Below, piece by piece: positions 9,032-17,698 of a stretch of DNA of 64,000 nt; within the stretch, counting starts at the first letter, position 1, and each line of letters opens with the position of its first letter. The stretch lies in contig NC_007761.1 in the NCBI RefSeq assembly GCF_000092045.1, positions 2,359,001 to 2,423,000 of the forward strand. The letters are read 5' to 3'. Position numbers and translations under genes: made by a program. The DNA is from Rhizobium etli CFN 42. Its GTDB lineage: Bacteria > Pseudomonadota > Alphaproteobacteria > Rhizobiales > Rhizobiaceae. The notes beneath the pieces were generated by a model. That model saw only the letters and a list, made by a program, of their open reading frames with translations. It was not told the origin of the DNA and ran no database searches.

Positions 9032-10549
9032 TTGACGACATTCGCTGACCTTGGCTTGAGCCAAAAAGTGCTATCCGCTGTCACAGACGCGGGCTATACG
9101 ATCCCCACACCTATCCAGGCGGGGGCCATTCCCTTTGCGCTCGAGCGTCGCGACATTTGCGGTATCGCGCAGACGGGCACCGGCAAAACGGCATCTTTTG
9201 TCCTGCCGATGCTGTCGCTTCTTGAAAAGGGCCGCGCCCGCGCCCGCATGCCCCGCACGCTGATCCTCGAGCCGACGCGCGAACTCGCCGCCCAGGTCGC
9301 CGAAAACTTCGAGAAATATGGCAAGAACCACCGCCTCAACGTCGCCCTCCTGATCGGCGGCGTTTCCTTCGAGGACCAGGATCGCAAGCTCGAGCGCGGC
9401 GCCGACGTTCTGATCTGCACGCCCGGCCGCCTGCTCGACCATTTCGAGCGCGGCAAGCTCTTGATGAGCGGCGTCGAGATCCTCGTCATCGATGAAGCCG
9501 ACCGCATGCTCGACATGGGCTTCATTCCCGACATCGAGCGCATCGCCAAGCTCATCCCCTTCACCCGCCAGACGCTGTTCTTCTCGGCCACCATGCCGCC
9601 GGAAATTCAGAAGCTCGCCGACCGCTTCCTGCAGAATCCCGAGCGCATCGAAGTGGCAAGGCCCGCTTCGGCTGCAAAGACCGTGACGCAGCGCTTCGTC
9701 GCCTCGCACAGCAAGGATTACGAGAAGCGCGCGGTTCTGCGTGAACTCGTCCGCGCCCAGACCGAACTCAAGAACGCCATCATCTTCTGCAATCGCAAGA
9801 AGGATGTCGCCGATCTCTTCCGGTCGCTCGAACGACACGGCTTCAACGTCGGTGCGTTGCATGGCGATATGGATCAACGCTCCCGCACGATGATGCTGCA
9901 GAACTTCCGTGACGGCAATCTCCAGCTGCTGGTCGCCTCCGACGTCGCCGCCCGCGGCCTCGACATTCCCGATGTCAGCCACGTCTTCAATTTCGACGTG
10001 CCGATCCATTCAGAAGACTACGTCCATCGCATCGGTCGCACAGGCCGCGCCGGCCGCTCGGGCGCCGCCTTCACGCTCGTCACCAAGCGCGACACCAAAT
10101 TTGTCGATGCGATCGAGAAGCTGATCGGCGAAAAGGTCGAATGGCTGAACGGCGATCTGAATTCTCTTCCACCGGCCGAAGAAAGTGCCGACAGCGATCG
10201 CCCGCGGCGCAACAGCCGCGAGCGTGGCGCGAAGGGTGAAAGGGGCGAGCGAGATCGCGGCCGCGGGCGCGGCAATCGCAGCGCCGCAGGTCATAAATCT
10301 GATAACGACATACAGGATAGTGACGTCCAAGTGATCGCAGCAGCACCAGCAAAGGCCGAAGTCGTGAAGAACGAGCGCAAAGCAGAGCAGAAGCCGCAAA
10401 ACAATGCGCGCAACAATCGGCCTTATCCAGCAAATGACGACAGCCGCGACCGCCGCCGTCATCGCGATCACGATGATGGCCCGACCCCCGTTGGTTTCGG
10501 CGACGACATCCCCGCCTTCATGCTGATCGCCGGCAGCGCCAAGGTCTGA
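9032..10549 (+). CDS. DEAD-box ATP-dependent RNA helicase (RhlE type)
   Basis: The 505-residue protein carries all helicase core motifs in order: the Q motif (TFADLGLS, GYTIPTPIQ), AQTGTGKT, PTRELA, TPGR, VIDEADRML, SAT, then ARGLDIP and HRIGRTGRAG. The last ~120 residues are a low-complexity Arg/Gly/Asp/Asn-rich tail with clusters such as RGRGRGNR, which probably binds RNA without sequence specificity. Such helicases unwind RNA duplexes in ribosome assembly or mRNA decay. A TTG start at 9032 (TTFADLGLS) matches where family members begin; a longer frame opens at TTG 8966. The stop is 7 bases before the Nudix gene, so the two may be cotranscribed. Confidence 0.9.
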   Translation: MTTFADLGLSQKVLSAVTDAGYTIPTPIQAGAIPFALERRDICGIAQTGTGKTASFVLPMLSLLEKGRARARMPRTLILEPTRELAAQVAENFEKYGKNHRLNVALLIGGVSFEDQDRKLERGADVLICTPGRLLDHFERGKLLMSGVEILVIDEADRMLDMGFIPDIERIAKLIPFTRQTLFFSATMPPEIQKLADRFLQNPERIEVARPASAAKTVTQRFVASHSKDYEKRAVLRELVRAQTELKNAIIFCNRKKDVADLFRSLERHGFNVGALHGDMDQRSRTMMLQNFRDGNLQLLVASDVAARGLDIPDVSHVFNFDVPIHSEDYVHRIGRTGRAGRSGAAFTLVTKRDTKFVDAIEKLIGEKVEWLNGDLNSLPPAEESADSDRPRRNSRERGAKGERGERDRGRGRGNRSAAGHKSDNDIQDSDVQVIAAAPAKAEVVKNERKAEQKPQNNARNNRPYPANDDSRDRRRHRDHDDGPTPVGFGDDIPAFMLIAGSAKV

Positions 10550-10556
10550 ACGTCCA

Positions 10557-11006
10557 GTGGGCAAGCCTGGCGTCGACTTCCCGGGCCTTGGCGTCGGCTT
10601 GGTGATTCTGCGCCAAGGCAGGATCCTTCTCTACAAGCGCATGCGCCCGCCTGAAGCCGGCTACTGGAACATCGTCGGGGGCAAGGTCGATCACATGGAG
10701 CCGGCTGAAGACGCTGCGCGCCGCGAAGCCCAGGAAGAAACCGGCCTCAGGATCGGCCGGATCGAGCGCATCGGCATGACCGAACAGATCATCGATGCCG
10801 ACCGCCAGCACTGGATCTCCATCCTTTATCTCGCGCGCGATGTCGATGGCGAGCCGCAATTGATCGAGCCGGACAAGCTTTCGGATTTCGGCTGGTTTCC
10901 CTTGACTGATTTGCCCGAGCCGCTCTCAGCCTTCACCAAGGCGGCGATCGCAGCCTTGCCGCCAGACGAAACCGCTCAACTTTCGGCGCGAAGCGCCGCC
11001 TCATAG
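10557..11006 (+). CDS. Nudix hydrolase
   Basis: This 149-residue protein starts at GTG, 7 bases after the helicase. The Nudix box is complete: GGKVDHME at ~42-49, then the conserved REAQEETGL at ~57-65, fitting GX5EX7REUXEEXGU. It hydrolyses a nucleoside diphosphate linked to another moiety; the substrate cannot be told from sequence, and an ADP-ribose or 8-oxo-dGTP type role is possible. Its 3' end overlaps the oppositely oriented TfoX-like gene by 31 bases, a tight convergent arrangement. Confidence 0.88.
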   Translation: MGKPGVDFPGLGVGLVILRQGRILLYKRMRPPEAGYWNIVGGKVDHMEPAEDAARREAQEETGLRIGRIERIGMTEQIIDADRQHWISILYLARDVDGEPQLIEPDKLSDFGWFPLTDLPEPLSAFTKAAIAALPPDETAQLSARSAAS

Positions 11007-11296
11007 GCAAGCCGTACCCACTTCGCCATCAGATCGGGATCGTCGTAAGCTTCTTCGGGGATCGACCAGTAGGGCATCTTCACCGGCTTGCCCTTCTTGC
11101 CTTCATAGGCCCATTGCGTGGCGCCGGCGGCGACAAATTCCGGGGCGCTCGTCTCATCGGCTTTCAGCAGCATCTCGTCGCGCACCTCGACGGCGACTAT
11201 GCGCCCGAGATGATAAATGCCCTTGCCGCCGAACATGCGCTTGATCGTGACGGGGCCAAGCCCCTGAAACATTTCCTCGATCCCGGCATTGTCCAT
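10976..11296 (-). CDS. TfoX N-terminal-domain protein
   Basis: This is a 106-residue single-domain protein. IKRMFGGKGIYHLGRIVA at ~18-35 and the later segment KPVKMPYWSIPEEAYDDP fit the TfoX/YjhX N-terminal family. In gammaproteobacteria full-length TfoX (Sxy) regulates competence, but the stand-alone N-terminal domain found in rhizobia has no established function. It is convergent with the Nudix gene, overlapping its last 31 bases, and 28 bases before the end of the flavin reductase gene, with which it could not share a transcript in that order without a common upstream promoter at the reductase. Confidence 0.8.
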   Translation of the reverse strand: MDNAGIEEMFQGLGPVTIKRMFGGKGIYHLGRIVAVEVRDEMLLKADETSAPEFVAAGATQWAYEGKKGKPVKMPYWSIPEEAYDDPDLMAKWVRLAYEAALRAES

Positions 11297-11323
11297 TTTC
11301 CATACCCTCGAATTGGCGGCCGA

Positions 11324-11818
11324 TTACAGCGTGTGATAATCCCGGTTCAGGTAGATAAGCGCCGGATGCTTTTCGCTGAAGCGGACGGCGGCGACCTCAC
11401 CGAAAATGACATTGTGCGTCGGCATTTCCTTGATGTCGGTCACCCGGCAATCGAAGGCGGCGAGCGCATCGGCAAGAACGGGCGCGCCGGTGACGAGCGT
11501 GTCGAAACGGGCGCTGGCGAAGCGCTCGTCATTGTCAATCGCGGTGCGCCCGGAGAAAGCGTCGGCGACGGCCTGATGGTGGGCGCCGAGCGTGTTGAGC
11601 ACGAAGATGCCGCTGCGGAAAAAGATCTCGTTCTTCGGATTGGTGTTGTTGAGGCAGATCAGCACCGAAGCCGGATTGTCCGAGACCGAGCAGGCGGCAG
11701 TGATGGTGACGCCGCGGCGCAGACCTTCCATCGCCGTCGTCACGAGCTGCACATGACCGGCATAACGGCTCATGGCATCGCGATAAAGGCCGGGATCGAT
11801 ATGCTGTCTGTTCAACAC
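11324..11818 (-). CDS. Flavin reductase-like (RutF/HpaC family) FMN-binding protein
   Basis: The 164-residue protein has the split-barrel flavin reductase pattern: RDAMSRYAGHVQLVTT near the N-terminus, GVTITAACSVSDNPASVLIC (~36-55), then NEIFFRSGIFVLNTLGAHHQ. Such enzymes reduce FMN or FAD with NAD(P)H and hand the reduced flavin to a monooxygenase. No partner monooxygenase is next to it. The start chosen is GTG at 11818, with GGAG six bases upstream; the frame remains open further upstream through a repeat element but without a ribosome-binding site. It is divergent from the binding-protein gene at 12104. Confidence 0.82.
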   Translation of the reverse strand: MLNRQHIDPGLYRDAMSRYAGHVQLVTTAMEGLRRGVTITAACSVSDNPASVLICLNNTNPKNEIFFRSGIFVLNTLGAHHQAVADAFSGRTAIDNDERFASARFDTLVTGAPVLADALAAFDCRVTDIKEMPTHNVIFGEVAAVRFSEKHPALIYLNRDYHTL

Positions 11819-11860
11819 CTGCTTCTCCCATGCACGTTCATCTGCCTGGATCGTCTTGCT

Positions 11861-11964
11861 AGAGCATATCGCCAAAAAGCGTGCAGCGTTTTGCGACAAC
11901 GACATGCGTAAAAACAAAGACCTAAAGCGCGAGGAGCGAATCTGAAAGATCGCGACGCGCTTTA
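11861..11964. repeat. Palindromic intergenic repeat, copy 1
   Basis: Two stacked palindromes lie here. The first has outer arms GCATATCG/CGACATGC, inner arms CAAAA/TTTTG and a GCGTGCAGCG loop. The second has arms AAAGCGCG (11925-11932) and CGCGCTTT (11956-11963). The first palindrome has the same architecture as the element at 15198-15256, so both belong to one repeat family of the kind common in rhizobial intergenic DNA. Confidence 0.75.
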
Positions 11965-12103
11965 TCGCGCCAATATGGCGAGCATCGGTTACCTTTTCTA
12001 CAATGGGACAGGTGAAAAGCGTCGGGTTCCGCTTGTTTTTCTTTGACGATTGCGGCCTTGCGGATAAAAGGGCATGGACGATGGCTAAGGATCTCTGCCT
12101 TTC

Positions 12104-13186
12104 ATGATCAACCTGCGTGGCATAGCAGCCCTTCTGACGCTGCTCGGAACGGCGGCGCAAGGCCATGCGGCCGGCGTGACGATCGGCGTCGTCGCCCCGC
12201 AGGGCGGACCGCTCGGCCTGCTCGGCGCGCAGATCGCCGCCGGCGCCGGTTTCCAGATACAGCAATCCGGCAATACGCTCGTCGCCGTCAACGAGACCTG
12301 CGAGGACAACAGCGGTGCTGCAGTTGCCGATGCGCTCGTCAATGCCAAGGTTCAGGTCGCGGTCGGTTTTCTCTGCAGTGAGACGCTGGAAGGAGCACTG
12401 CCGAAGCTGAAGGACGCCAATATTCCCGCGATCACCGTTTCGGCACGTTCGCGCATCCTGATGGAGGATGCGCTAAAAAACGGCTGGCCGCTCTTCCGCT
12501 TGGCACCTGCCGATGGCACCGAGGCGGCAAAGATCATCGAGGTGATCCTCAAGGACTGGGCAGCCGACCCGATCGCGCTGATTGAGGACGGCACCATTCA
12601 TGGCCGCGAACTGACGGAAGCCGTGCGCAATGCGCTGGAGCAGAACGGCCTGAAGCCGGTTTTCACCGATACCTATCGGCCGGGACAAGAGCAGCAGATC
12701 GCCCTCGTGCGCCGTCTGAAACGGGCCGGCGCCAGCAGGGTCTTCGTCGGCGGCGATCGCAACGATGTCGCCGTCATGGCCCGCGACGCCAAGGCGGAAA
12801 ACATTCCGCTGTCGATCCTCGGCGGCGATGCCATGCGCGCCGCCGATCAGCCGCTGCCGCTCACTCCCGGCGTGCGTGCCGTCGCCTTGCCCGAATATGC
12901 GCTTTTGCCGGAAGGCGCGCCGGCGGCCGACACGCTTCGCGCCAAGGGCACCGAGCCCGAAGGTTATGTCCTGCCATCGCTGGCGGCGGCCCTGATTGCC
13001 GGCCAGGCGGCCGAAGCCGCCGCGGCCGCCGGCAAGCCGCTGCGGGAGACACTTGTCGGCACGACATTCCAGACACCGATCGGCGCCGTCGCCTTCACCG
13101 GCGCGCATGAGCTTTCGCAAAACCCCTACCGCCTGCTTGAATGGCGGGGCAATGGCTTTTTTCCACCTGCTGCGCCGACGCAATGA
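12104..13186 (+). CDS. ABC transporter periplasmic binding protein, branched-chain amino acid type
   Basis: This 360-residue protein has a signal peptide (cleavage near QGHAAG, residue ~23) and a type I periplasmic-binding fold: [20 protein letters not shown] at the start of the mature chain, then [24 protein letters not shown] and [16 protein letters not shown]. It resembles Leu/Ile/Val-binding proteins, but no permease or ATPase genes are nearby. It may serve a transporter encoded elsewhere or act as a solute sensor. The ligand is unknown. The next gene, rpe, starts about 65 bases downstream. Confidence 0.8.
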   Translation: MINLRGIAALLTLLGTAAQGHAAGVTIGVVAPQGGPLGLLGAQIAAGAGFQIQQSGNTLVAVNETCEDNSGAAVADALVNAKVQVAVGFLCSETLEGALPKLKDANIPAITVSARSRILMEDALKNGWPLFRLAPADGTEAAKIIEVILKDWAADPIALIEDGTIHGRELTEAVRNALEQNGLKPVFTDTYRPGQEQQIALVRRLKRAGASRVFVGGDRNDVAVMARDAKAENIPLSILGGDAMRAADQPLPLTPGVRAVALPEYALLPEGAPAADTLRAKGTEPEGYVLPSLAAALIAGQAAEAAAAAGKPLRETLVGTTFQTPIGAVAFTGAHELSQNPYRLLEWRGNGFFPPAAPTQ

Positions 13187-13251
13187 GCGGTCGCCAGCCC
13201 TTGAATTCCGGCGCCGTGCGAAAGTGGCGCCCATACGGGAGTAAAGACTTG

Positions 13252-13929
13252 ATGACGCTGCCCATTCGCATTGCCCCTTCGATCCTCGCGGCGGATTTCG
13301 CCAGGCTCGGCGAGGAGGTGCGCGACGTCACGGCCGCCGGCGCCGACTGGATCCACCTCGACGTGATGGATGGGCATTTCGTGCCGAACATCTCCTTCGG
13401 TCCTGATGTCATCAAGTCGCTGCGCGCCTACACATCAGCCACTTTCGACTGCCATCTGATGATCTCGCCGGTCGACAACTATCTCGAAGCCTTCGCGAAG
13501 GCCGGCTGCGACCGTATCACCGTCCATGCCGAATCCGGGCCACATCTGCACCGCTCGCTGCAGACCATCCGCAATCTCGGCAAGAAGGTTGGCGTGACGC
13601 TCAATCCGGCGACGCCGCTCAGCGCCATCGAGAACGTGCTCGACGACGTCGACCTCATCCTCATCATGTCGGTCAATCCCGGTTTCGGCGGACAGAAATT
13701 CATCCCCGCGATGACGTCCAAGATCGCAGCGGCAAAGTCTCTGATCGGCGACAGGCCTATCGAACTCGAGGTCGACGGCGGCGTCACCGTGGAAACGGCG
13801 CCGGCAATCGCGCGCGCCGGCGGCAACGTCCTCGTCGCCGGCTCGGCCATTTTCAAGGGTGGCACGGTCGAGAATTATCGCCGGACCGTCGCCGATCTGC
13901 GCCGGGCAGCCGAAGGAGCACGATCATGA
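13252..13929 (+). CDS. rpe: Ribulose-phosphate 3-epimerase
   Basis: The 225-residue length is exactly that of the family. The TIM-barrel enzyme interconverts ribulose 5-phosphate and xylulose 5-phosphate in the pentose phosphate pathway. Signatures include [32 protein letters not shown] (metal-binding His and catalytic Asp), [18 protein letters not shown] and LEVDGGV with the second catalytic Asp. The ATG at 13252 gives the usual N-terminus; an open frame extends 37 codons further up without support. Its stop overlaps the DUF2259 start (ATGA), so those genes are translationally coupled. Confidence 0.95.
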   Translation: MTLPIRIAPSILAADFARLGEEVRDVTAAGADWIHLDVMDGHFVPNISFGPDVIKSLRAYTSATFDCHLMISPVDNYLEAFAKAGCDRITVHAESGPHLHRSLQTIRNLGKKVGVTLNPATPLSAIENVLDDVDLILIMSVNPGFGGQKFIPAMTSKIAAAKSLIGDRPIELEVDGGVTVETAPAIARAGGNVLVAGSAIFKGGTVENYRRTVADLRRAAEGARS

Positions 13930-14651
13930 AGAAGCAGCTTTTGATCGGCGGCCTGCTGGCCGCGGCGCTTGTCGGCCTGCCGGGCGCTGCACTTGCCGGC
14001 GACATCGCCAGCATCCAGCCGATCGGCTTTTCCGCCGACGGCAAGGTCTTCGCGTTCCAGGAGTTCGGCATCGAGGAGGGCAGCAACGTTCCCTATTCCA
14101 ACACCTATTTCATCGATACCGATAAGGGCCAGTATCTCGAGGGCACGCCCTTCCGCACCGAGCTGACCGACAAGGACGCCAATCTTTCCAAGGCGCGGCG
14201 GCAGAACCTGACGGCGGCGCGCAGCCAGATGGACAAATACGATCTCCTGACCAACCCCGGCCTGATCGCCGCCTTCAATCCGCCGACCGAACTCGGCTCG
14301 CCCGCAAAGACGCTGCGCTACACCACGCTTGCGACAGACGGCCCGCCGAAATCGCCCTATACGCTTTCCCTTGGCGAGTTGCCGATAGCGGCGCCGAAGG
14401 ACTGCGCGGCGATCGCCAAGCGGGTCCTTGGCTTCAGCCTGCAGATGATCGAGAAGGAAGGCGCTCCGAACCGGCAGGCAGCCCGCCAGGTGCAAACGGT
14501 TCCGGCCGAGCGCGCATGTTCGGTCGAATATAGAATAGGTGGCGCCGTCGTCTATCAGCCGGAAGCTGCAAACCAGGTTCATATCGCCCTGGTCCTGGCC
14601 TTCGATGCGCAAAGGAACGGGCGCTGGATCGCCGTCCCGGTTCATCCCTGA
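13926..14651 (+). CDS. DUF2259 exported protein
   Basis: This 241-residue protein has a clear signal peptide ([20 protein letters not shown], cleavage near ALAGD) and matches the DUF2259 pattern of predicted secreted proteins: [29 protein letters not shown] and a Cys pair at [14 protein letters not shown] and ERACSVEY positions. The function is unknown. It overlaps rpe by four bases and is followed 38 bases later by a small membrane protein, so rpe, this gene and the next probably form an operon. Confidence 0.8.
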   Translation: MKKQLLIGGLLAAALVGLPGAALAGDIASIQPIGFSADGKVFAFQEFGIEEGSNVPYSNTYFIDTDKGQYLEGTPFRTELTDKDANLSKARRQNLTAARSQMDKYDLLTNPGLIAAFNPPTELGSPAKTLRYTTLATDGPPKSPYTLSLGELPIAAPKDCAAIAKRVLGFSLQMIEKEGAPNRQAARQVQTVPAERACSVEYRIGGAVVYQPEAANQVHIALVLAFDAQRNGRWIAVPVHP

Positions 14652-14689
14652 GCCTGGATCATTCCGGAATGGGGCGCCGGAGGAGTCGC

Positions 14690-15166
14690 ATGCGAGCGGC
14701 ATGGCCGCCCTACCGCGATCTGGTTGCCGGCGCGCCGCTCTGGGGCATGCAGATGCTCGTCTCTGCTATGCTCGGTCTCTATCTGCGTAACGGCCTGGAG
14801 ACGAGCCGCCTTGCCGAACTCGCCGCGCTCTATTTCCTCGGCGGCCTGCTCGCTTGGCCCTTCGCTTTGCCGACTGCCCGCTTCCTCGCCTATGGCAAAC
14901 CGCCGGAGGCGCGTTTCGCCGCCTTTTTCGTGACGCTGATCGCGGCCACGATCGCGATGACCGCCTTCCTCTTCGCGATGGAATATCGGATCTTTTATTC
15001 GCGCTGGCACGCACCCTTCGGAAGCGGCATCTGGGTCTTCCAGTTCATCTTCACCAGCATCAGCGCCGTCTATCAGTTCCTGGTGATCGGTCTGCGTCTT
15101 TTCCTGCCGCTCGGTCTCGTCTGCCTTGTGGTCAGCAGCTATTATCTTGCCAAACGCATGCGTTGA
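14690..15166 (+). CDS. Four-helix membrane protein, unknown function
   Basis: The ATG at 14690 is chosen because GGAGGAG lies just upstream; an in-frame ATG at 14669 lacks a ribosome-binding site. The 158-residue product has about four hydrophobic segments (LWGMQMLVSAMLGLYL, LAALYFLGGLLAWPFAL, FAAFFVTLIAATIAMTAFLF, and a long C-terminal one ending VCLVVSSYYLAKRMR). I do not recognise the family. It is last in the probable rpe operon, before a palindromic repeat and purB. Confidence 0.7.
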   Translation: MRAAWPPYRDLVAGAPLWGMQMLVSAMLGLYLRNGLETSRLAELAALYFLGGLLAWPFALPTARFLAYGKPPEARFAAFFVTLIAATIAMTAFLFAMEYRIFYSRWHAPFGSGIWVFQFIFTSISAVYQFLVIGLRLFLPLGLVCLVVSSYYLAKRMR

Positions 15167-15197
15167 GATTGCTGCCCGTCTTTGCTACAGGGGCCCT

Positions 15198-15256
15198 GAA
15201 GCAATTTCAGCAAAAGTGTTCAGCGGTTTTGCGCCCGAAATTGCGCAAGACAAAAC
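15198..15256. repeat. Palindromic intergenic repeat, copy 2
   Basis: The outer arms are GCAATTTC (15201-15208) and GAAATTGC (15237-15244). The inner arms are GCAAAA (15210-15215) and TTTTGC (15227-15232) around GTGTTCAGCG. The nested layout and loop match the element at 11861, so this is a second copy of the same family, placed between the rpe operon and purB. Confidence 0.75.
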
Positions 15257-15293
15257 ATTGATGCTTAACCTCTTGAAGTGAAGGCAGCCGCCC

Positions 15294-16601
15294 ATGATCC
15301 CGCGTTACTCCCGGCCCGAAATGGTCGCCATCTGGTCTCCCGAAACCAAGTTCCGCATCTGGTTCGAGATCGAGGCGCATGCCTGCGACGCGCTGGCCGA
15401 GCTCGGCGTCATCCCGAAATCGGCGGCCAAGACGATCTGGGAAAAAGGCGGCGCCGCGACCTTCGATGTCGCCCGCATCGATGAGATCGAGGCTGTCACC
15501 AAGCATGACGTCATCGCCTTCCTGACCCATCTCGCCGAGATCGTCGGCCCGGATGCACGCTTCGTCCACCAGGGCATGACTTCGTCCGACGTGCTCGACA
15601 CCTGCTTCAACGTCCAGCTGGTGCGCGCCACCGATATTCTGATTGCCGATCTCGACCGGCTGCTGACGGCGCTGAAAACCCGCGCCTTCGAACACAAGGA
15701 CACCGTCACCATCGGCCGCTCGCACGGCATCCATGCCGAGCCCACCACCTTCGGCGTCAAGCTGGCGCTTGCCTATGCCGAATTCGAGCGCTGCCGCCAG
15801 CGCCTCGTCGCCGCCCGCGAGGAAGTCGCGACCTGCGCCATCTCGGGCGCCGTCGGCACCTTCGCCAATATCGATCCGCGCGTCGAGGAACATGTCGCAG
15901 AGGCGCTTGGCCTGAAGGCCGAGCCGGTTTCGACCCAGGTCATCCCGCGCGACCGTCACGCCATGTACTTCGCCACCCTCGGCGTCGTCGCCTCGTCGAT
16001 CGAGCGCCTGGCGACCGAAATCCGCCACTTGCAGCGCACCGAAGTGCTGGAAGCCGAAGAATACTTCTCGCCCGGCCAGAAGGGCTCCTCGGCGATGCCC
16101 CACAAGCGTAACCCGGTGCTGACCGAAAACCTGACCGGCCTTGCCCGAATGGTCCGCTCCTACGCCCTGCCGGCCATGGAAAACGTCGCCCTCTGGCACG
16201 AGCGTGATATCTCCCACTCCTCAGTCGAACGCATGATCGGCCCCGACGCCACCGTTACCCTCGACTTCGCCTTGTCGCGTCTGGCAGGCGTCATCGAAAA
16301 GCTGTTGGTTTACCCGGAGAACATGGAGAAGAACCTCAACAAGTTCCGCGGCCTCGTCCACTCCCAACGCGTCCTCCTGGCGCTGACCCAGGCCGGCACC
16401 TCCCGCGAAGACGCCTACCGCCTGGTCCAGCGCAACGCCATGAAGGTCTGGGAACAGGGCAAGGACTTTTTGGAAGAGCTGCTCGCGGATGCGGAGGTGC
16501 GCGCGGCGCTATCCGAGGAGGATATTCGGGAGAAGTTCGACCTTGGCTATCATACCAAGCACGTCGATACGATCTTCCGGCGGGTGTTTGGAGCCGCATA
16601 A
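15294..16601 (+). CDS. purB: Adenylosuccinate lyase
   Basis: The 435-residue protein catalyses two fumarate-releasing steps, SAICAR to AICAR and adenylosuccinate to AMP, in purine synthesis. Visible motifs include GMTSSDVLDTCFNVQL, IGRSHGIHAEPTTFG with the catalytic His, and the signature loop GSSAMPHKRNP. The short size and the N-terminus MIPRYSRPEMVAIWSPE fit the bacterial/Bacillus-type PurB. It lies 5.3 kb upstream of purC rather than in one operon with the other pur genes. Confidence 0.96.
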   Translation: MIPRYSRPEMVAIWSPETKFRIWFEIEAHACDALAELGVIPKSAAKTIWEKGGAATFDVARIDEIEAVTKHDVIAFLTHLAEIVGPDARFVHQGMTSSDVLDTCFNVQLVRATDILIADLDRLLTALKTRAFEHKDTVTIGRSHGIHAEPTTFGVKLALAYAEFERCRQRLVAAREEVATCAISGAVGTFANIDPRVEEHVAEALGLKAEPVSTQVIPRDRHAMYFATLGVVASSIERLATEIRHLQRTEVLEAEEYFSPGQKGSSAMPHKRNPVLTENLTGLARMVRSYALPAMENVALWHERDISHSSVERMIGPDATVTLDFALSRLAGVIEKLLVYPENMEKNLNKFRGLVHSQRVLLALTQAGTSREDAYRLVQRNAMKVWEQGKDFLEELLADAEVRAALSEEDIREKFDLGYHTKHVDTIFRRVFGAA

Positions 16602-16622
16602 GGATTCTTTTCTACGTCATGG

Positions 16623-16640
16623 CGGCGCCTTCCGGCGCCG
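16623..16640. terminator. Possible terminator after purB
   Basis: CGGCGCC (16623-16629) and GGCGCCG (16634-16640) form a perfect 7-bp stem with a TTCC loop between the convergent purB and the broken membrane-protein gene. The T run is weak (TTGTCT), so this is a candidate only. Confidence 0.4.
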
Positions 16641-16656
16641 TTGTCTACTGCGCTGT

Positions 16657-17057
16657 CTACCCGACGCTCCGTCTTAGCCGCAGCCTGATCATGACCGGGA
16701 AGTAGATGCATGTCGCAAGGAGAGAAGGAACGGACACAATCAGGATAAATATTGTCATGTCCTTCCGTGTGAGATCATTTATCCCGCCGCGCATCAAAAA
16801 GAACGACGCAACGATTAACACCAACGTTGCGATAAAGATGATGGCTCCCCACAAAAATTGGCGTGAATTTACTGCGGCATATTTAATGCGATAAAAAATA
16901 AACAATAAAATAACGATCGGAAGCGAAAGAAAAAACTTCGCGAACAGCAGACCGAGGCCTAGATCACTGAAGAAAATGGCAAATGGCCCAATGGCCCTAT
17001 GAGATAGGCCTGAAAAAACAATTCGACCTGCGGTTCTCTGAGAAAGGAATCGCGCAT
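16657..17057 (-). pseudogene. Frameshifted membrane-protein gene (8-bp tandem duplication)
   Basis: A good start exists at ATG 17057 with AGGGGGA directly upstream. Its frame (MRDSFLREPQVELFFQAYLI...) ends at a TAG at 16959-16961. A second frame continues the hydrophobic sequence to a natural stop at 16657. The switch coincides with an 8-bp tandem duplication, AATGGCCC twice (16982-16997). Removing one copy leaves 393 bases, a continuous 130-codon frame with about four hydrophobic segments and a basic C-terminus. The gene is therefore an otherwise intact small membrane protein inactivated by one duplication. The family is not recognised. It lies 56 bases downstream of the iron-permease-family gene and may be its operon partner. 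Confidence 0.75.
16982..16997. repeat. 8-bp tandem duplication
   Basis: AATGGCCC occurs twice in direct succession (16982-16989 and 16990-16997). It shifts the reading frame of the membrane-protein gene read on the minus strand. Confidence 0.95.
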
Positions 17058-17113
17058 TTCCCCCTGCAAAACAGCTTTAGACCCCGCATGCGTTATAAAG
17101 CATATTGAGGAGT

Positions 17114-17593
17114 TCAGCTCTTCTCAAGCGGTCGTTGCTTCATCTTCGAGCCCTTAGCATTCGCCGATCGCTTACGCGCATCGGTCTTTTTCGGCGCAGC
17201 GGCTTCCACCGCCTCCGCAGTTCTGCAAGCCTCCGTCTCGCCCCTGCCCTTGGCAGCCTTGGCGACCAGCTGGTCGAGATGTTTCAGCTCTTCCTCGTCG
17301 AGATTTTCGATGCCGATGAAGCGATTTTCGGCATGGCTTGTCAGGATGATTTCGTTGAGTTTGGCCTGGATCGCCCGCGTGTCGCGCGTCTGTGCGTTCT
17401 GCAGCACGAAGACCATCAGGAAGGTGATGATGGTCGTGCCGGTGTTGATGATCAGCTGCCAGGTTTCCGAATAGTCGAACAAGGGCCCGAGCATCGCCCA
17501 GATGATGACGACGCTCAGGGCCAGGATGAAGATGACGGGCTTGCCCGCCCATTCTGATGTCTTGGTTGCGAAGCGGGCAAACAGATGCTTCAT
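17114..17593 (-). CDS. Low-affinity iron permease family protein
   Basis: The 159-residue protein has two transmembrane helices (VIFILALSVVIIWAMLGPLF and LIINTGTTIITFLMVFVLQN) followed by NAQTRDTRAIQAKLNEIIL, the signature of the Iron_permease (PF04120) family. The C-terminal ~50 residues are charged and Lys/Ala-rich. Despite the family name, an iron-transport role is poorly supported in bacteria. It may be transcribed with the broken membrane-protein gene downstream; the DUF2189 gene lies 105 bases upstream in the same orientation. Confidence 0.82.
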   Translation of the reverse strand: MKHLFARFATKTSEWAGKPVIFILALSVVIIWAMLGPLFDYSETWQLIINTGTTIITFLMVFVLQNAQTRDTRAIQAKLNEIILTSHAENRFIGIENLDEEELKHLDQLVAKAAKGRGETEACRTAEAVEAAAPKKTDARKRSANAKGSKMKQRPLEKS

Positions 17594-17698
17594 CGTTACC
17601 TCTGAAATCCTCCCTCGGAGCCATATTTAAACTCCGAGGCAGGTTCGAGGTTCCCCTGAAGAATCGGAATCCGAAATCTCCGAGGGGCAAAACCGTGG

